DNA of 9,770 bases from Acetofilamentum sp. (lineage in GTDB: Bacteria; Bacteroidota; Bacteroidia; Bacteroidales; JAFGXI01): NCBI GenBank assembly GCA_020720565.1, contig DYOK01000099.1, positions 1 to 9,770 on the forward strand. Direction: 5' to 3'. Positions 1 to 5,749 of this stretch are shown here, piece by piece (within the stretch, counting starts at the first letter, position 1; each line of letters starts with the position of its first letter). Position numbers and translations under genes: made by a program. Below the pieces are notes generated by a model, which had not been told where the DNA came from, searched no databases, and saw only the letters and a program-made list of their open reading frames with translations.

Positions 1-7
1 TCCCCTT

Positions 8-799
8 CTACCAGCTTCCTCCAGCTCCGCCGCCACCAAAGCTACCACCACCAAATCCACCAAACCCGCCGCTACCCGACGAGAACCCTCCAAAACCACC
101 ACTCGATGGTCTGCCCATTCCCAACAAGAAGCTAGCAGCGCCTAGTCCAGCAGCCGTACTGCCAAAATTCTGACCGCCTCCTTTGTTTTTGGCTTTTAAA
201 ATAACAAACAAAATCAGGAAGAATACGAGAAAAATAAAAATCATTGCACCGTCCGATTCCGATTGTCCGTATTGGTCGGCCTTAAATTCTCCTTTTGTAA
301 GTTTAACAATGACGCCAATTGCCGCTTGTATGCCTGCTCCAAATTGTCCATTTTTAAACTGGGGAATCATTTCTTGCTGTACGATTCGTTCGGCTGTAAT
401 GTCGGGAATTAAACCCTCGATGCCATATCCTGTCTGAATCGAAATTTCGCCTTTGTGTTCGTCGGTTTTGGGTAGAATTAGAATAACGACGCCATTGTCT
501 TTTTTACCACCTACGCCCCATGCTTCGCCCAGTCGGGAGGCGTAGTCGTTTTTGTCGTAGCCAAATAAGTCGGTTACAGTTACTAATAATATTTGGCTCG
601 AAGTTTCTCTACTAATTTGATTGAGTTGCACTTCGAAGTTCTTTTTTTCTTCGGGCGTTAAGAGGTTCGCATAGTCTTGAACCAGCGACGAAACGGCGGT
701 TTGTTCAAACAATGGTTTGCTCTGGTCAACCGCAAAAGCGAGTTGCGATAAAAATAAAAGAGCAATACTGACGGTTAGTTTATGCAAAAGAGATTTCAT
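8..799 (-). CDS. TPM-domain protein with signal peptide, membrane anchor and glycine-rich tail
   Basis: 263 residues, ATG start, TAG stop. Residues 1-23 look like a Sec signal peptide ending AFA. A TPM domain (formerly DUF477, YgcG/Psb32-like) covers about 32-168, with conserved-looking stretches NGVVILILP and TGYGIEGLIPD. A hydrophobic segment at 185-201 follows, then a basic KAKNK stretch, and a tail from about 207 made mostly of Gly, Ser and Phe, ending GGSW. The layout implies a TPM domain outside the cytoplasm held by one membrane helix. TPM domains have been linked to phosphatase activity and to photosystem or membrane-complex repair in plants; the bacterial role is unclear. The gene overlaps the upstream TPM gene by 20 bases and follows lemA, a pairing common in bacteria. 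The family call is firm; the function is not known. Confidence 0.9.
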   Translation of the reverse strand: MKSLLHKLTVSIALLFLSQLAFAVDQSKPLFEQTAVSSLVQDYANLLTPEEKKNFEVQLNQISRETSSQILLVTVTDLFGYDKNDYASRLGEAWGVGGKKDNGVVILILPKTDEHKGEISIQTGYGIEGLIPDITAERIVQQEMIPQFKNGQFGAGIQAAIGVIVKLTKGEFKADQYGQSESDGAMIFIFLVFFLILFVILKAKNKGGGQNFGSTAAGLGAASFLLGMGRPSSGGFGGFSSGSGGFGGFGGGSFGGGGAGGSW

Positions 800-1214
800 T
801 GCTTAGCTCGTTTTTGTCGTTAATTTGTAATGGGAAATGTTGTTTAAGCTGATGCCCTGAGAGTTCGATGCCTAGGCAGAGTCCTTCGACAAAGCGATTT
901 TGACGAAATTCTTCTTGCATTTGGTTTTTAATAGAATCCCAAAAATCGCTTGGCACTTTTTGATTGATACCAGCATCGCCCAAAATTGCAAACTTTCGGT
1001 CTTTAATAGCCAGGTAAAATAAAACACCATTTCGACCTTCGGTCTGGTGCATTTTTAATTTCGCAAACCAATGGGTGGCACAGTCTAAAACGTCAATTTT
1101 ACAATGGTTCTCGATATGAACGCGTATCTCACCAGATGTGTTGAGTTCTGCAGCTTTTATCGACGAAATAATCATCTCTTTTTGTTGGGCATTGAGCCAT
1201 GCTTTATCGAACAT
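780..1214 (-). CDS. short TPM-domain protein, no signal peptide
   Basis: 144 residues, ATG start. There is no signal peptide or membrane helix, so the protein is predicted cytoplasmic or peripheral. The TPM-like core includes SGEIRVHIE (about 27-35), then NGVLFYLAIKDRKFAILGDAG (starting near residue 62), the same strand pattern as the NGVVILILP region of the neighbouring TPM protein. It lies between lemA (106 bases upstream) and the exported TPM gene, overlapping the latter by 20 bases, which suggests translational coupling. A lemA/short TPM/long TPM order is seen in other Bacteroidota, from family knowledge. A possible internal promoter and a 10-bp hairpin lie in the gap from lemA. The biochemical function is unknown. 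Confidence 0.87.
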   Translation of the reverse strand: MFDKAWLNAQQKEMIISSIKAAELNTSGEIRVHIENHCKIDVLDCATHWFAKLKMHQTEGRNGVLFYLAIKDRKFAILGDAGINQKVPSDFWDSIKNQMQEEFRQNRFVEGLCLGIELSGHQLKQHFPLQINDKNELSNEISFA

Positions 1215-1263
1215 ACGTTTACTTTTTTGGAAATGGATTGTTATTATTCACTATTAAAAGTAA

Positions 1264-1297
1264 ATTAGGTCTGTGCTTTTTTTACATCAGACCTAAT
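1264..1297 (-). other. 10-bp perfect hairpin between lemA and the TPM genes
   Basis: Arms at 1264-1273 and 1288-1297 (ATTAGGTCTG and its exact reverse complement) enclose a 14-base loop. It starts 24 bases after the lemA stop. On the minus strand no clean U-tract follows, so it looks more like an attenuator, processing site or mRNA-stabilising hairpin than a full terminator. The role is inferred. Confidence 0.5.
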
Positions 1298-1306
1298 AAT
1301 GGGTTA

Positions 1307-1314
1307 CAAACTTA
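1307..1314 (-). promoter_or_regulatory. possible internal promoter -7 element for the TPM pair
   Basis: On the minus strand the sequence reads TAAGTTTG, matching the Bacteroidetes -7 consensus TAnnTTTG, just after the lemA stop. No convincing -33 TTTG is found at the right distance, so this is weak. If used, the transcript would begin near the 1264-1297 hairpin. Confidence 0.3.
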
Positions 1315-1320
1315 ACAATA

Positions 1321-1914
1321 CTAAAATTCAACTTTAGGAGCTGTTTTAGCACCTTCGTCTGCTTTAAAGAATTCTTTCTCTTTAAAACCATACATGCCAG
1401 CCAACAATGTGTTGGGAAAGCCTAAAATGGTATTGTTATATTCTTTTACAGTTTCGTTAAATTTACGTCGCTCAGTGGCGATACGGTTTTCTGTACCTTC
1501 TAATTGAGCTTGTAGTTCCAAGAAGTTTTGATTGGCTTTTAAGTCAGGATATTTTTCCATAACCACCATCAATTTCGACATGGCTTGAGTCAAACCCGAT
1601 TGAGCTTCTTGAAATTTCGCCATATTTTCGGGGGTCAAACTATTGGCATCAATTTTTATAGAAGTGGCCTGTGCTCTTGCGTTCATTACGCCTTCGAGTG
1701 TTTCTTTTTCGTGCGTAGCATAACCTTTTACTGTATTGACTAAATTGGGAATAAGGTCGGCTCTACGTTGATAAACGTTTTCGACGTTGGCCCATTGTTC
1801 TTTAACAAGTTGGTCGTTCTTAACCATGTTGTTGTAAGAACCTACAAATACTCTGTATAGAATAAATACAGCTACTACAACCACACCAATAATAATCCAT
1901 GTTTTTTTGCTCAT
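1321..1914 (-). CDS. lemA: LemA family membrane protein
   Basis: 197 residues, ATG start, about the usual length for the family. A short N-terminal membrane helix (about 5-23) is followed by a long helical domain with family hallmarks: NMVKNDQLVKEQWANV (29-44), QRRADLIPNLVNTVKGYA (49-66), HEKETLEGVMNARA (68-81), YPDLKANQNFLELQ (122-135), TENRIATERRKFN (141-153) and the end region FP.TLLAGMYGFKEKEFF (166-183). LemA proteins are predicted to have a very short extracytoplasmic N-terminus and a cytoplasmic helical bundle. Their molecular function is not settled. It is first of a likely three-gene unit with two TPM genes. The family assignment is secure. Confidence 0.95.
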   Translation of the reverse strand: MSKKTWIIIGVVVVAVFILYRVFVGSYNNMVKNDQLVKEQWANVENVYQRRADLIPNLVNTVKGYATHEKETLEGVMNARAQATSIKIDANSLTPENMAKFQEAQSGLTQAMSKLMVVMEKYPDLKANQNFLELQAQLEGTENRIATERRKFNETVKEYNNTILGFPNTLLAGMYGFKEKEFFKADEGAKTAPKVEF

Positions 1915-2019
1915 GATGTTTTAATTTTAATAATTTTTGGTTTAACGTATTCAATTTAAATTTTGGTAAAAATAATACAAATATTTGCTAATGCGATTTG
2001 CTTTTTGGATAATCATTCA

Positions 2020-2027
2020 CAAATTTA
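2020..2027 (-). promoter_or_regulatory. possible lemA promoter -7 element
   Basis: The minus strand reads TAAATTTG, matching TAnnTTTG and identical to the octamer used by the perR promoter further on. It would give a lemA leader of about 100 bases. No clear -33 TTTG is seen at the expected spacing, so it is only a candidate. Confidence 0.35.
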
Positions 2028-2195
2028 TAAATCTTGCTTTTTTTATGCATGATGTTTTTTGAAAGAATAAAACTGCCTTTGTAGATAGAATTAAAAAAAG
2101 TCTATTTTTTTAACAACAAACAATTGTTCGGGCAGATGTTCGTTTCAATTAACGAGCTTGAAGTTTTTTATTGGAGTTTAAGAAATTTTTTTAAC

Positions 2196-2224
2196 TATAA
2201 TTACATGCTAACGAGGTAATTATA
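2196..2224. repeat. perfect 9-bp inverted repeat
   Basis: Arms TATAATTAC (2196-2204) and GTAATTATA (2216-2224) are separated by 11 bases. It sits mid-way between two divergent genes and two bases before the short ORF at 2226. It could be a regulator binding site or an RNA hairpin; no U-tract follows. Confidence 0.4.
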
Positions 2225-2358
2225 TATGTGCTTAGTCCGAATGCCTTTTGTAAAATCTAAATCAATTAATTGGGGTTTGATGAACGATGCCTTGCGAAAT
2301 AAATATGACAGGGCAATAAATTCAAAGATTTATGTCTAATAATGAAAATAAACTATTG

Positions 2359-2366
2359 TAATTTTG
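2359..2366 (+). promoter_or_regulatory. possible promoter -7 element for the DUF3078 gene
   Basis: TAATTTTG matches TAnnTTTG and ends 13 bases before the ATG, which implies a leader of only a few bases. There is no good TTTG about 19 bases upstream, so the support is the -7 box and its position only. Confidence 0.4.
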
Positions 2367-2379
2367 TGTTCTATAATCT

Positions 2380-3306
2380 ATGAGAGTTTTTTTTATTTAC
2401 TTTATTATTCTTGTTTTTGGGATTGTGAATATCTCTAAAGCTCAAACTGTATCCGATTCTTTAAATTGGAAAGATTATTGGTTGGTACAGGGGCAGGCCT
2501 ATATTCATTTATCTCAAGGTGCCCAATTTAATTGGGCAAAAGGAGGCGATAATATTTTTTCTTCTCTTACCAAGTTCAAAGCTAATATTCAATATAAGAA
2601 AGATAAGCAGTTATGGGACAATACACTTTCCTGGAATTACGGCTTTTTATTTGTTGGTGTGCCAGAAAGTAAAACCATTGAATACAGAACTAATGACGAT
2701 TATTTTGAATTTAACAGCAGTTATGGTTACGTCGCTACTGGTAAGTTTTATTACAATGGTCAGTTTAACTTTAAAACACAATTTTGGCCAGGTTATAAAT
2801 ATCCGAACGATTCGGTTAAAGTGTCTAACTTTTTATCGCCAGCATATATCATTTTTTCTATCGGGATGCAATATAAACATAGTGAGATGCTAAACATTAC
2901 ACTTTCGCCTCTAACTTCTAAAACTACTCTGGTTGTTAAAGAAGGCGAAGTGGATGAAACTAAGTTCGGTTTAAAGAACGGAGAAAGAATATATAAAGAA
3001 GTCGGAGCTTATATGACTGTCAAGTACATTGTAAAGTTAATGACCAATATTAGAATGGAAAATCAACTTACTTTGTTTAGCAATTATCAATATCATCCAG
3101 AAAATATTGATTTTGATATGAAAAATGATTTTAATTTTCAGATTAATAAAAATGTTAAAGCCGTTATTTCGCTCCAATGGCTTTACGACGACGATGCACT
3201 GATTCCTGTAAACAAAGAAGTTAATGGCCGATATCAACAAGTAGGATATACCAAAGGGTTGCAATTTCAAGAAAAAGTGATGATTGGTTTTGGTTTAACT
3301 TTCTAA
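2380..3306 (+). CDS. DUF3078 domain outer-membrane protein
   Basis: 308 residues, ATG start. A hydrophobic signal peptide (about 1-21, ending SKAQ) precedes a chain of alternating polar/hydrophobic strands rich in Tyr, Phe and Trp, typical of a beta-barrel. Features matching DUF3078 proteins of Bacteroidota, from memory of the family, are the NWAKGGDNIFSS segment (51-62), strand pairs such as LWDNTLSWNYGF (79-90), and a last strand ending in Phe (FQEKVMIGFGLTF), the usual signal for insertion by the BAM complex. The substrate or role is unknown. It stands alone, 164 bases before the lipoprotein gene, with no clear terminator in between, so co-transcription is possible. The family call is good; function cannot be given. 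Confidence 0.85.
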   Translation: MRVFFIYFIILVFGIVNISKAQTVSDSLNWKDYWLVQGQAYIHLSQGAQFNWAKGGDNIFSSLTKFKANIQYKKDKQLWDNTLSWNYGFLFVGVPESKTIEYRTNDDYFEFNSSYGYVATGKFYYNGQFNFKTQFWPGYKYPNDSVKVSNFLSPAYIIFSIGMQYKHSEMLNITLSPLTSKTTLVVKEGEVDETKFGLKNGERIYKEVGAYMTVKYIVKLMTNIRMENQLTLFSNYQYHPENIDFDMKNDFNFQINKNVKAVISLQWLYDDDALIPVNKEVNGRYQQVGYTKGLQFQEKVMIGFGLTF

Positions 3307-3373
3307 ATTGATTCGTATTTTTATTAACTGTTTGTTTTGAAAAATAATATTAAATTAGCAAATTGAAATTTCG

Positions 3374-3400
3374 GTGATAAAAATATTTAAAAATTATCAC
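3374..3400. repeat. inverted repeat upstream of the lipoprotein gene
   Basis: Arms GTGATAA (3374-3380) and TTATCAC (3394-3400) flank 13 A/T bases. No T-run follows, so it does not look like a terminator. It lies 71-97 bases before the lipoprotein start and could be an operator. A near-promoter sequence, TA followed by six T and G (3416-3424), lies downstream but has one base too many for the TAnnTTTG consensus. Confidence 0.35.
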
Positions 3401-3470
3401 TGCAGATTTGAAATGTATTTTTTGATTTACTTTTTATTTTACAATTAACTTAATACCCTATTCATACATT

Positions 3471-4124
3471 ATGAGACCAATTTTTTTCTTATCAATTTTA
3501 ATTTTGAGTACGCTCTTTTTTGCATCTTGTACTCCTGAAGAAGATACAACCATTGGCATCGACACATCGCCCAATACTTTTGTAGGAAACTTAGATGGTA
3601 CAGAATGGCGTTCTGCCACTAGAGAAGCTCAGATCAATGGCGATTATTTAAGTGTTTACGGTTTGTCAAGTAATGGTACTTTGTTATCGTTACGTGTTAA
3701 ATTATATGAATATCAGCCAATTAACAAAGCGTATATTCTTTCGAATACATCAGACCATTACGTGGCATACGACAATACGTCTGGTTTCGATTCTTTGGTT
3801 TATTGGAGCAAAAACAATCCAGATATCAATGGGCAATCTGGTGACATAACCATTACAAAAATTGATTTAGTCGAACGAAAAGTGTCAGGAACCTACCGTA
3901 GTAGAGTTTTCAATAATCACACACCATTACAATATTACTACTTTTCGCAAGGCGCTTTTACCGATGTCCCATTGGTCGACTCCTTGACCATTCCGTTTGC
4001 AGGTAGTAATTTTGTAAACTACAATGGCGGTAACACTGGAGACGGCAACAATATTGGTGGTAACAACAGAGGAGGCAATAATGGGGGAGGTAACACCCAA
4101 CACAATATATCAATTGCTCGGTAA
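3471..4124 (+). CDS. lipoprotein, N-terminal part of a frameshifted two-domain gene
   Basis: 217 residues, ATG start. A type II signal peptide ends in FFASC with Cys20 as the lipidated residue. The following TPEED puts acidic residues at +3 to +5, resembling the surface-export signal of Bacteroidota lipoproteins. Domain 1 (about 36-168) begins FVGNLDGTEWRSA and ends FSQGAFTDVP, resembling DUF6252-like domains that start with a xxxNGxxW motif; this naming is tentative. A Gly/Asn-rich linker (about 185-209) follows. After NTQ the frame runs HNISIAR and stops at 4122-4124, whereas the next open frame continues with a second, related domain. I infer that the intact protein had two domains and that a frameshift between 4094 and 4121 removed the second, or that the base call is wrong. 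Expressed as is, it would be a one-domain lipoprotein with a floppy tail. Confidence 0.75.
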   Translation: MRPIFFLSILILSTLFFASCTPEEDTTIGIDTSPNTFVGNLDGTEWRSATREAQINGDYLSVYGLSSNGTLLSLRVKLYEYQPINKAYILSNTSDHYVAYDNTSGFDSLVYWSKNNPDINGQSGDITITKIDLVERKVSGTYRSRVFNNHTPLQYYYFSQGAFTDVPLVDSLTIPFAGSNFVNYNGGNTGDGNNIGGNNRGGNNGGGNTQHNISIAR

Positions 4125-4156
4125 ATGGAAGTCCAGTTATAAGTACTGTAAGTAAT

Positions 4157-4450
4157 TTGCAAGCAGCACAACGCTATTTTTTATTTAATGCCAATTACGG
4201 AACCGCTAACATTATGATTAGATTGCCTTTTACACTTGGCGTCGGTGTGCATGATATCCCATCGAGTGGTGCTGCTGTTATTTATACGACTATGACGACA
4301 CAATATGGGAACAATCAAGTCGGAACGCTCGAAATTACGAGTAAAACATCGGAACGAATTACAGGTAAATTTAATGTGACTGCACAAAACTCATCATCTG
4401 AGTCTATTACATTAAGTAACGGAACTTTTTCGTTTAGTATTCTACAATAA
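4157..4450 (+). pseudogene. detached C-terminal domain of the frameshifted lipoprotein
   Basis: This frame is open from 4094, not only from the TTG at 4157; read from 4103 it gives QYINCSVNGSPVISTVSN, then a beta-rich domain ending SNGTFSFSILQ. It has no start of its own that I trust, no signal peptide and no separate promoter. It resembles domain 1 of the upstream lipoprotein: FVGNLDGTEW against YINCSVNGSP at the start, DITITKIDLVERKVSGTYR against TLEITSKTSERITGKFN in the second half, and GAFTDV against GTFSFS at the end. It therefore looks like the second copy of a tandem duplicated domain, out of frame by one base (-1 relative to the first part). The strong terminator 16 bases after its stop shows that the transcription unit ends here. 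Confidence 0.7.
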
Positions 4451-4466
4451 GCTAATTCAAATATAT

Positions 4467-4506
4467 AAAAAGCGAGCTGTTCATGTTTGAATAGCTCGCT
4501 TTTTTT
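4467..4506. terminator. bidirectional rho-independent terminator
   Basis: A 12-bp stem with one G-T pair (4472-4483 with 4488-4499; GCGAGCT at the base) closes a 4-base loop (TGTT). Seven T follow on the plus strand and five A precede it, so it can serve the lipoprotein gene on the plus strand and the convergent small gene on the minus strand. Confidence 0.9.
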
Positions 4507-4518
4507 GTTAGTAAAGTT

Positions 4519-4902
4519 CTACCTTGAGTTTTTGAAATTTGAAACGCTATGGTCTTCAATCAGTTCTGTCAAAGTAAGAGAATAAACTAGGAATTGTTTT
4601 TTAAATTCTCTATTTCCCATATACAGTGCGGCTTTCGGCATCCAAGTTTGGGCTTGTTCAGCTATTTCCATTATTTTTGGATTGTCTTTGAGCCATCGAC
4701 TTTCTTTTTTCTCCACACTAACCATTTTGGAGCATTCTGTCACCCAATTTTTAAACTGATGCAGAAAAACGTGTTCGTCGGTGCTTAAAAGTTCTGGCTT
4801 AAAAGGTTCCGCTTTGGCTTCGGTCGAAAAACCCAGCGTTCCAAGCGTTGCAATTCCAATTCCACCAAGTGCTTTTTTTATAAAATCTTTTCTGGTATTC
4901 AT
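4519..4902 (-). CDS. small exported protein with Tat-like leader, unknown function
   Basis: 127 residues from the ATG at 4900-4902. A TTG at 4918-4920 would add six residues (MTKKRF), but the ATG places the basic leader directly at the N-terminus and is preferred. The leader reads NTRKDFIKKALGGIGIATLG, close to the Tat motif S/T-R-R-x-F-L-K but with Lys in place of the second Arg, followed by a mildly hydrophobic stretch and a likely cleavage near AKA (about 30-32). The mature part, about 95 residues, is mostly helical and charged, with two Trp-containing segments (FKNWVTECSK, SRWLKDNPK) and one Cys. I do not recognise a family. The gene stands alone between two terminators, convergent with the lipoprotein gene. 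It is real by length and leader; the function is unknown. Confidence 0.7.
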   Translation of the reverse strand: MNTRKDFIKKALGGIGIATLGTLGFSTEAKAEPFKPELLSTDEHVFLHQFKNWVTECSKMVSVEKKESRWLKDNPKIMEIAEQAQTWMPKAALYMGNREFKKQFLVYSLTLTELIEDHSVSNFKNSR

Positions 4903-4997
4903 AAAGCGTTTTTTTGTCAAGTTTTGAAATGGGCTTATATCCCTTGATTATTAATTTCAGGTTTTGTGATATAGCCATTTAAAAGTCGCTTTGGATT

Positions 4998-5032
4998 AAA
5001 AAAAACTTCCCGAAAATTTACGAGAAGTTTTT
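4998..5032 (-). terminator. terminator of the perR-superoxide reductase operon
   Basis: Arms AAAAACTTC (5001-5009) and GAAGTTTTT (5024-5032), extended by two more G-C pairs after one mismatch, form a hairpin. On the minus strand it is followed by a run of eight T (4998-5005), part of which also pairs in the stem. It lies about 90 bases after the superoxide reductase stop. It could also work in the other direction. Confidence 0.75.
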
Positions 5033-5123
5033 CTTTCCAATCAATTGCTAAATATTATAGTTTTGATTTGTTCCGATACAAAAAATACGGTTCGGAATTC
5101 GTTACTTTTATTTAACAGTGTAA

Positions 5124-5501
5124 TTAAGCCACTTCTACAGCAATAGTATCGCTTTCCCACAAGCCATGTTTGGTGCAAAACGCATATGCGGTAAGGTTCA
5201 TGCTCTTAGTAGGCACAATGTAAAAATCGACTTCAAGGTTGGCAGGAGCATTGCCCATAGCACCTTCGATAAAGTTAGCTTGAGCTAACATCTTTTCGCC
5301 ATTCCAAAGTTGTACGTAAGCAATGTAATGGTCGGTATCGTCTGGGTGCATGTATTGGTCTCCGACCATAACTTTTACTTTGAATTTTTTACTGGCTTCT
5401 GCTTTGGCATCGCATTTTATAAATGCACTGTGGCGGTCGATATAGTCTTTTTTGGCTTCTTTGTCGAGTGTAGCAATATCTACGTATTTGTTAATTTTCA
5501 T
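5124..5501 (-). CDS. superoxide reductase (neelaredoxin / desulfoferrodoxin-type)
   Basis: 125 residues, ATG start, the length of a one-iron enzyme without the N-terminal desulforedoxin domain. Superoxide reductase reduces superoxide to hydrogen peroxide at a His4-Cys iron site in the cytoplasm, usually with electrons from rubredoxin. The expected ligands are all present with the right spacing: His24, His52, His58 (HPDDTDHY), then Cys109 and His112 in FCTKHGLWES. The residues before His24 are Asp-Arg where many enzymes have Glu-Lys (E-K-H), so both outer-sphere residues are conservatively changed. It is last in the operon after perR, peroxiredoxin and the small winged-helix gene, a sensible set since the peroxide it makes is the substrate of the peroxiredoxin. 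A perfect 18-base A/T palindrome lies 13-30 bases before its start. No rubredoxin is in this window. Confidence 0.93.
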   Translation of the reverse strand: MKINKYVDIATLDKEAKKDYIDRHSAFIKCDAKAEASKKFKVKVMVGDQYMHPDDTDHYIAYVQLWNGEKMLAQANFIEGAMGNAPANLEVDFYIVPTKSMNLTAYAFCTKHGLWESDTIAVEVA

Positions 5502-5553
5502 GATATAAATTGTTTAAAAATTAATTTTTAATTTATAATTAAGGTCGAAGGAA

Positions 5554-5736
5554 TTAGAGTTTTTTAATTTCGTAAAAGCAATTTTTGGGTGAATGAATCA
5601 ATTCTTCAGTTTTAAGAACTTTAATCATTTTATCCACTTCTTTTTTGTCGAGTCCAGTCATTTCGGCTAGTTGACCTGCTTTTAATGGAGCTTTGGCTTC
5701 GGCAAATGCTTTTAATACAGTTTCTTTTGCACTCAT
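5554..5736 (-). CDS. 60-residue winged helix-turn-helix protein
   Basis: 60 residues, ATG start, 13 bases after the peroxiredoxin stop. Nearly the whole chain is a winged helix: helix 1 about 3-14, helix 2 about 19-26 (AGQLAEMTG), recognition helix about 30-43 (DKKEVDKMIKVLKT), and a short wing around 46-57 (LIHSPKNCFYEI). There is no effector or dimerisation domain. One cysteine, Cys53, sits in the wing. It resembles small MarR/ArsR-like winged-helix proteins of anaerobes; I cannot place it in a named subfamily. Its position between two redox enzymes suggests a redox-linked regulator, or a DNA-binding partner of PerR, but this is inference. It lies 52 bases from the next gene. Confidence 0.85.
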   Translation of the reverse strand: MSAKETVLKAFAEAKAPLKAGQLAEMTGLDKKEVDKMIKVLKTEELIHSPKNCFYEIKKL

Positions 5737-5749
5737 AATTATTAGAATG

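Larger units (their letters stand above)
1915..2379. other. divergent intergenic region, 465 bases
   Basis: This AT-rich stretch separates lemA (minus) from the DUF3078 gene (plus). It holds a TAnnTTTG match for each direction, an A/T hairpin with arms 2091-2099 and 2105-2113, a perfect 9-bp inverted repeat at 2196-2224, and a 37-codon ATG ORF at 2226-2339 that I cannot confirm as a gene. I see no RNA gene in it. Confidence 0.6.

Noticed and set aside
2091..2113. A/T-only hairpin (TTAAAAAAA / TTTTTTTAA) as a terminator
   Set aside because: No G-C pairs in the stem and no gene ends nearby; likely an effect of composition.
2131..2140. Short palindrome AACAATTGTT in the lemA/DUF3078 gap
   Set aside because: Ten bases of simple palindrome is common by chance in AT-rich DNA and it is not near either promoter candidate.
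4025..4097. Tandem DNA repeat or CRISPR-like array in the Gly/Asn linker
   Set aside because: The repetition is low-complexity coding sequence with irregular units and no spacers.
4092..4124. Programmed -1 ribosomal frameshift in the lipoprotein gene
   Set aside because: No X-XXY-YYZ slippery heptamer in the needed frame and no strong hairpin just downstream; mutation or sequence error is simpler.
5071..5097. Hairpin TTCCGA/TCGGAA just after superoxide reductase as terminator
   Set aside because: Only 6-bp arms, a 15-base loop and no U-tract; the hairpin at 4998-5032 is a much better terminator.
5533..5539. TTATAAT as a second PerR site before superoxide reductase
   Set aside because: Only one half-site; the other half does not match the dyad.
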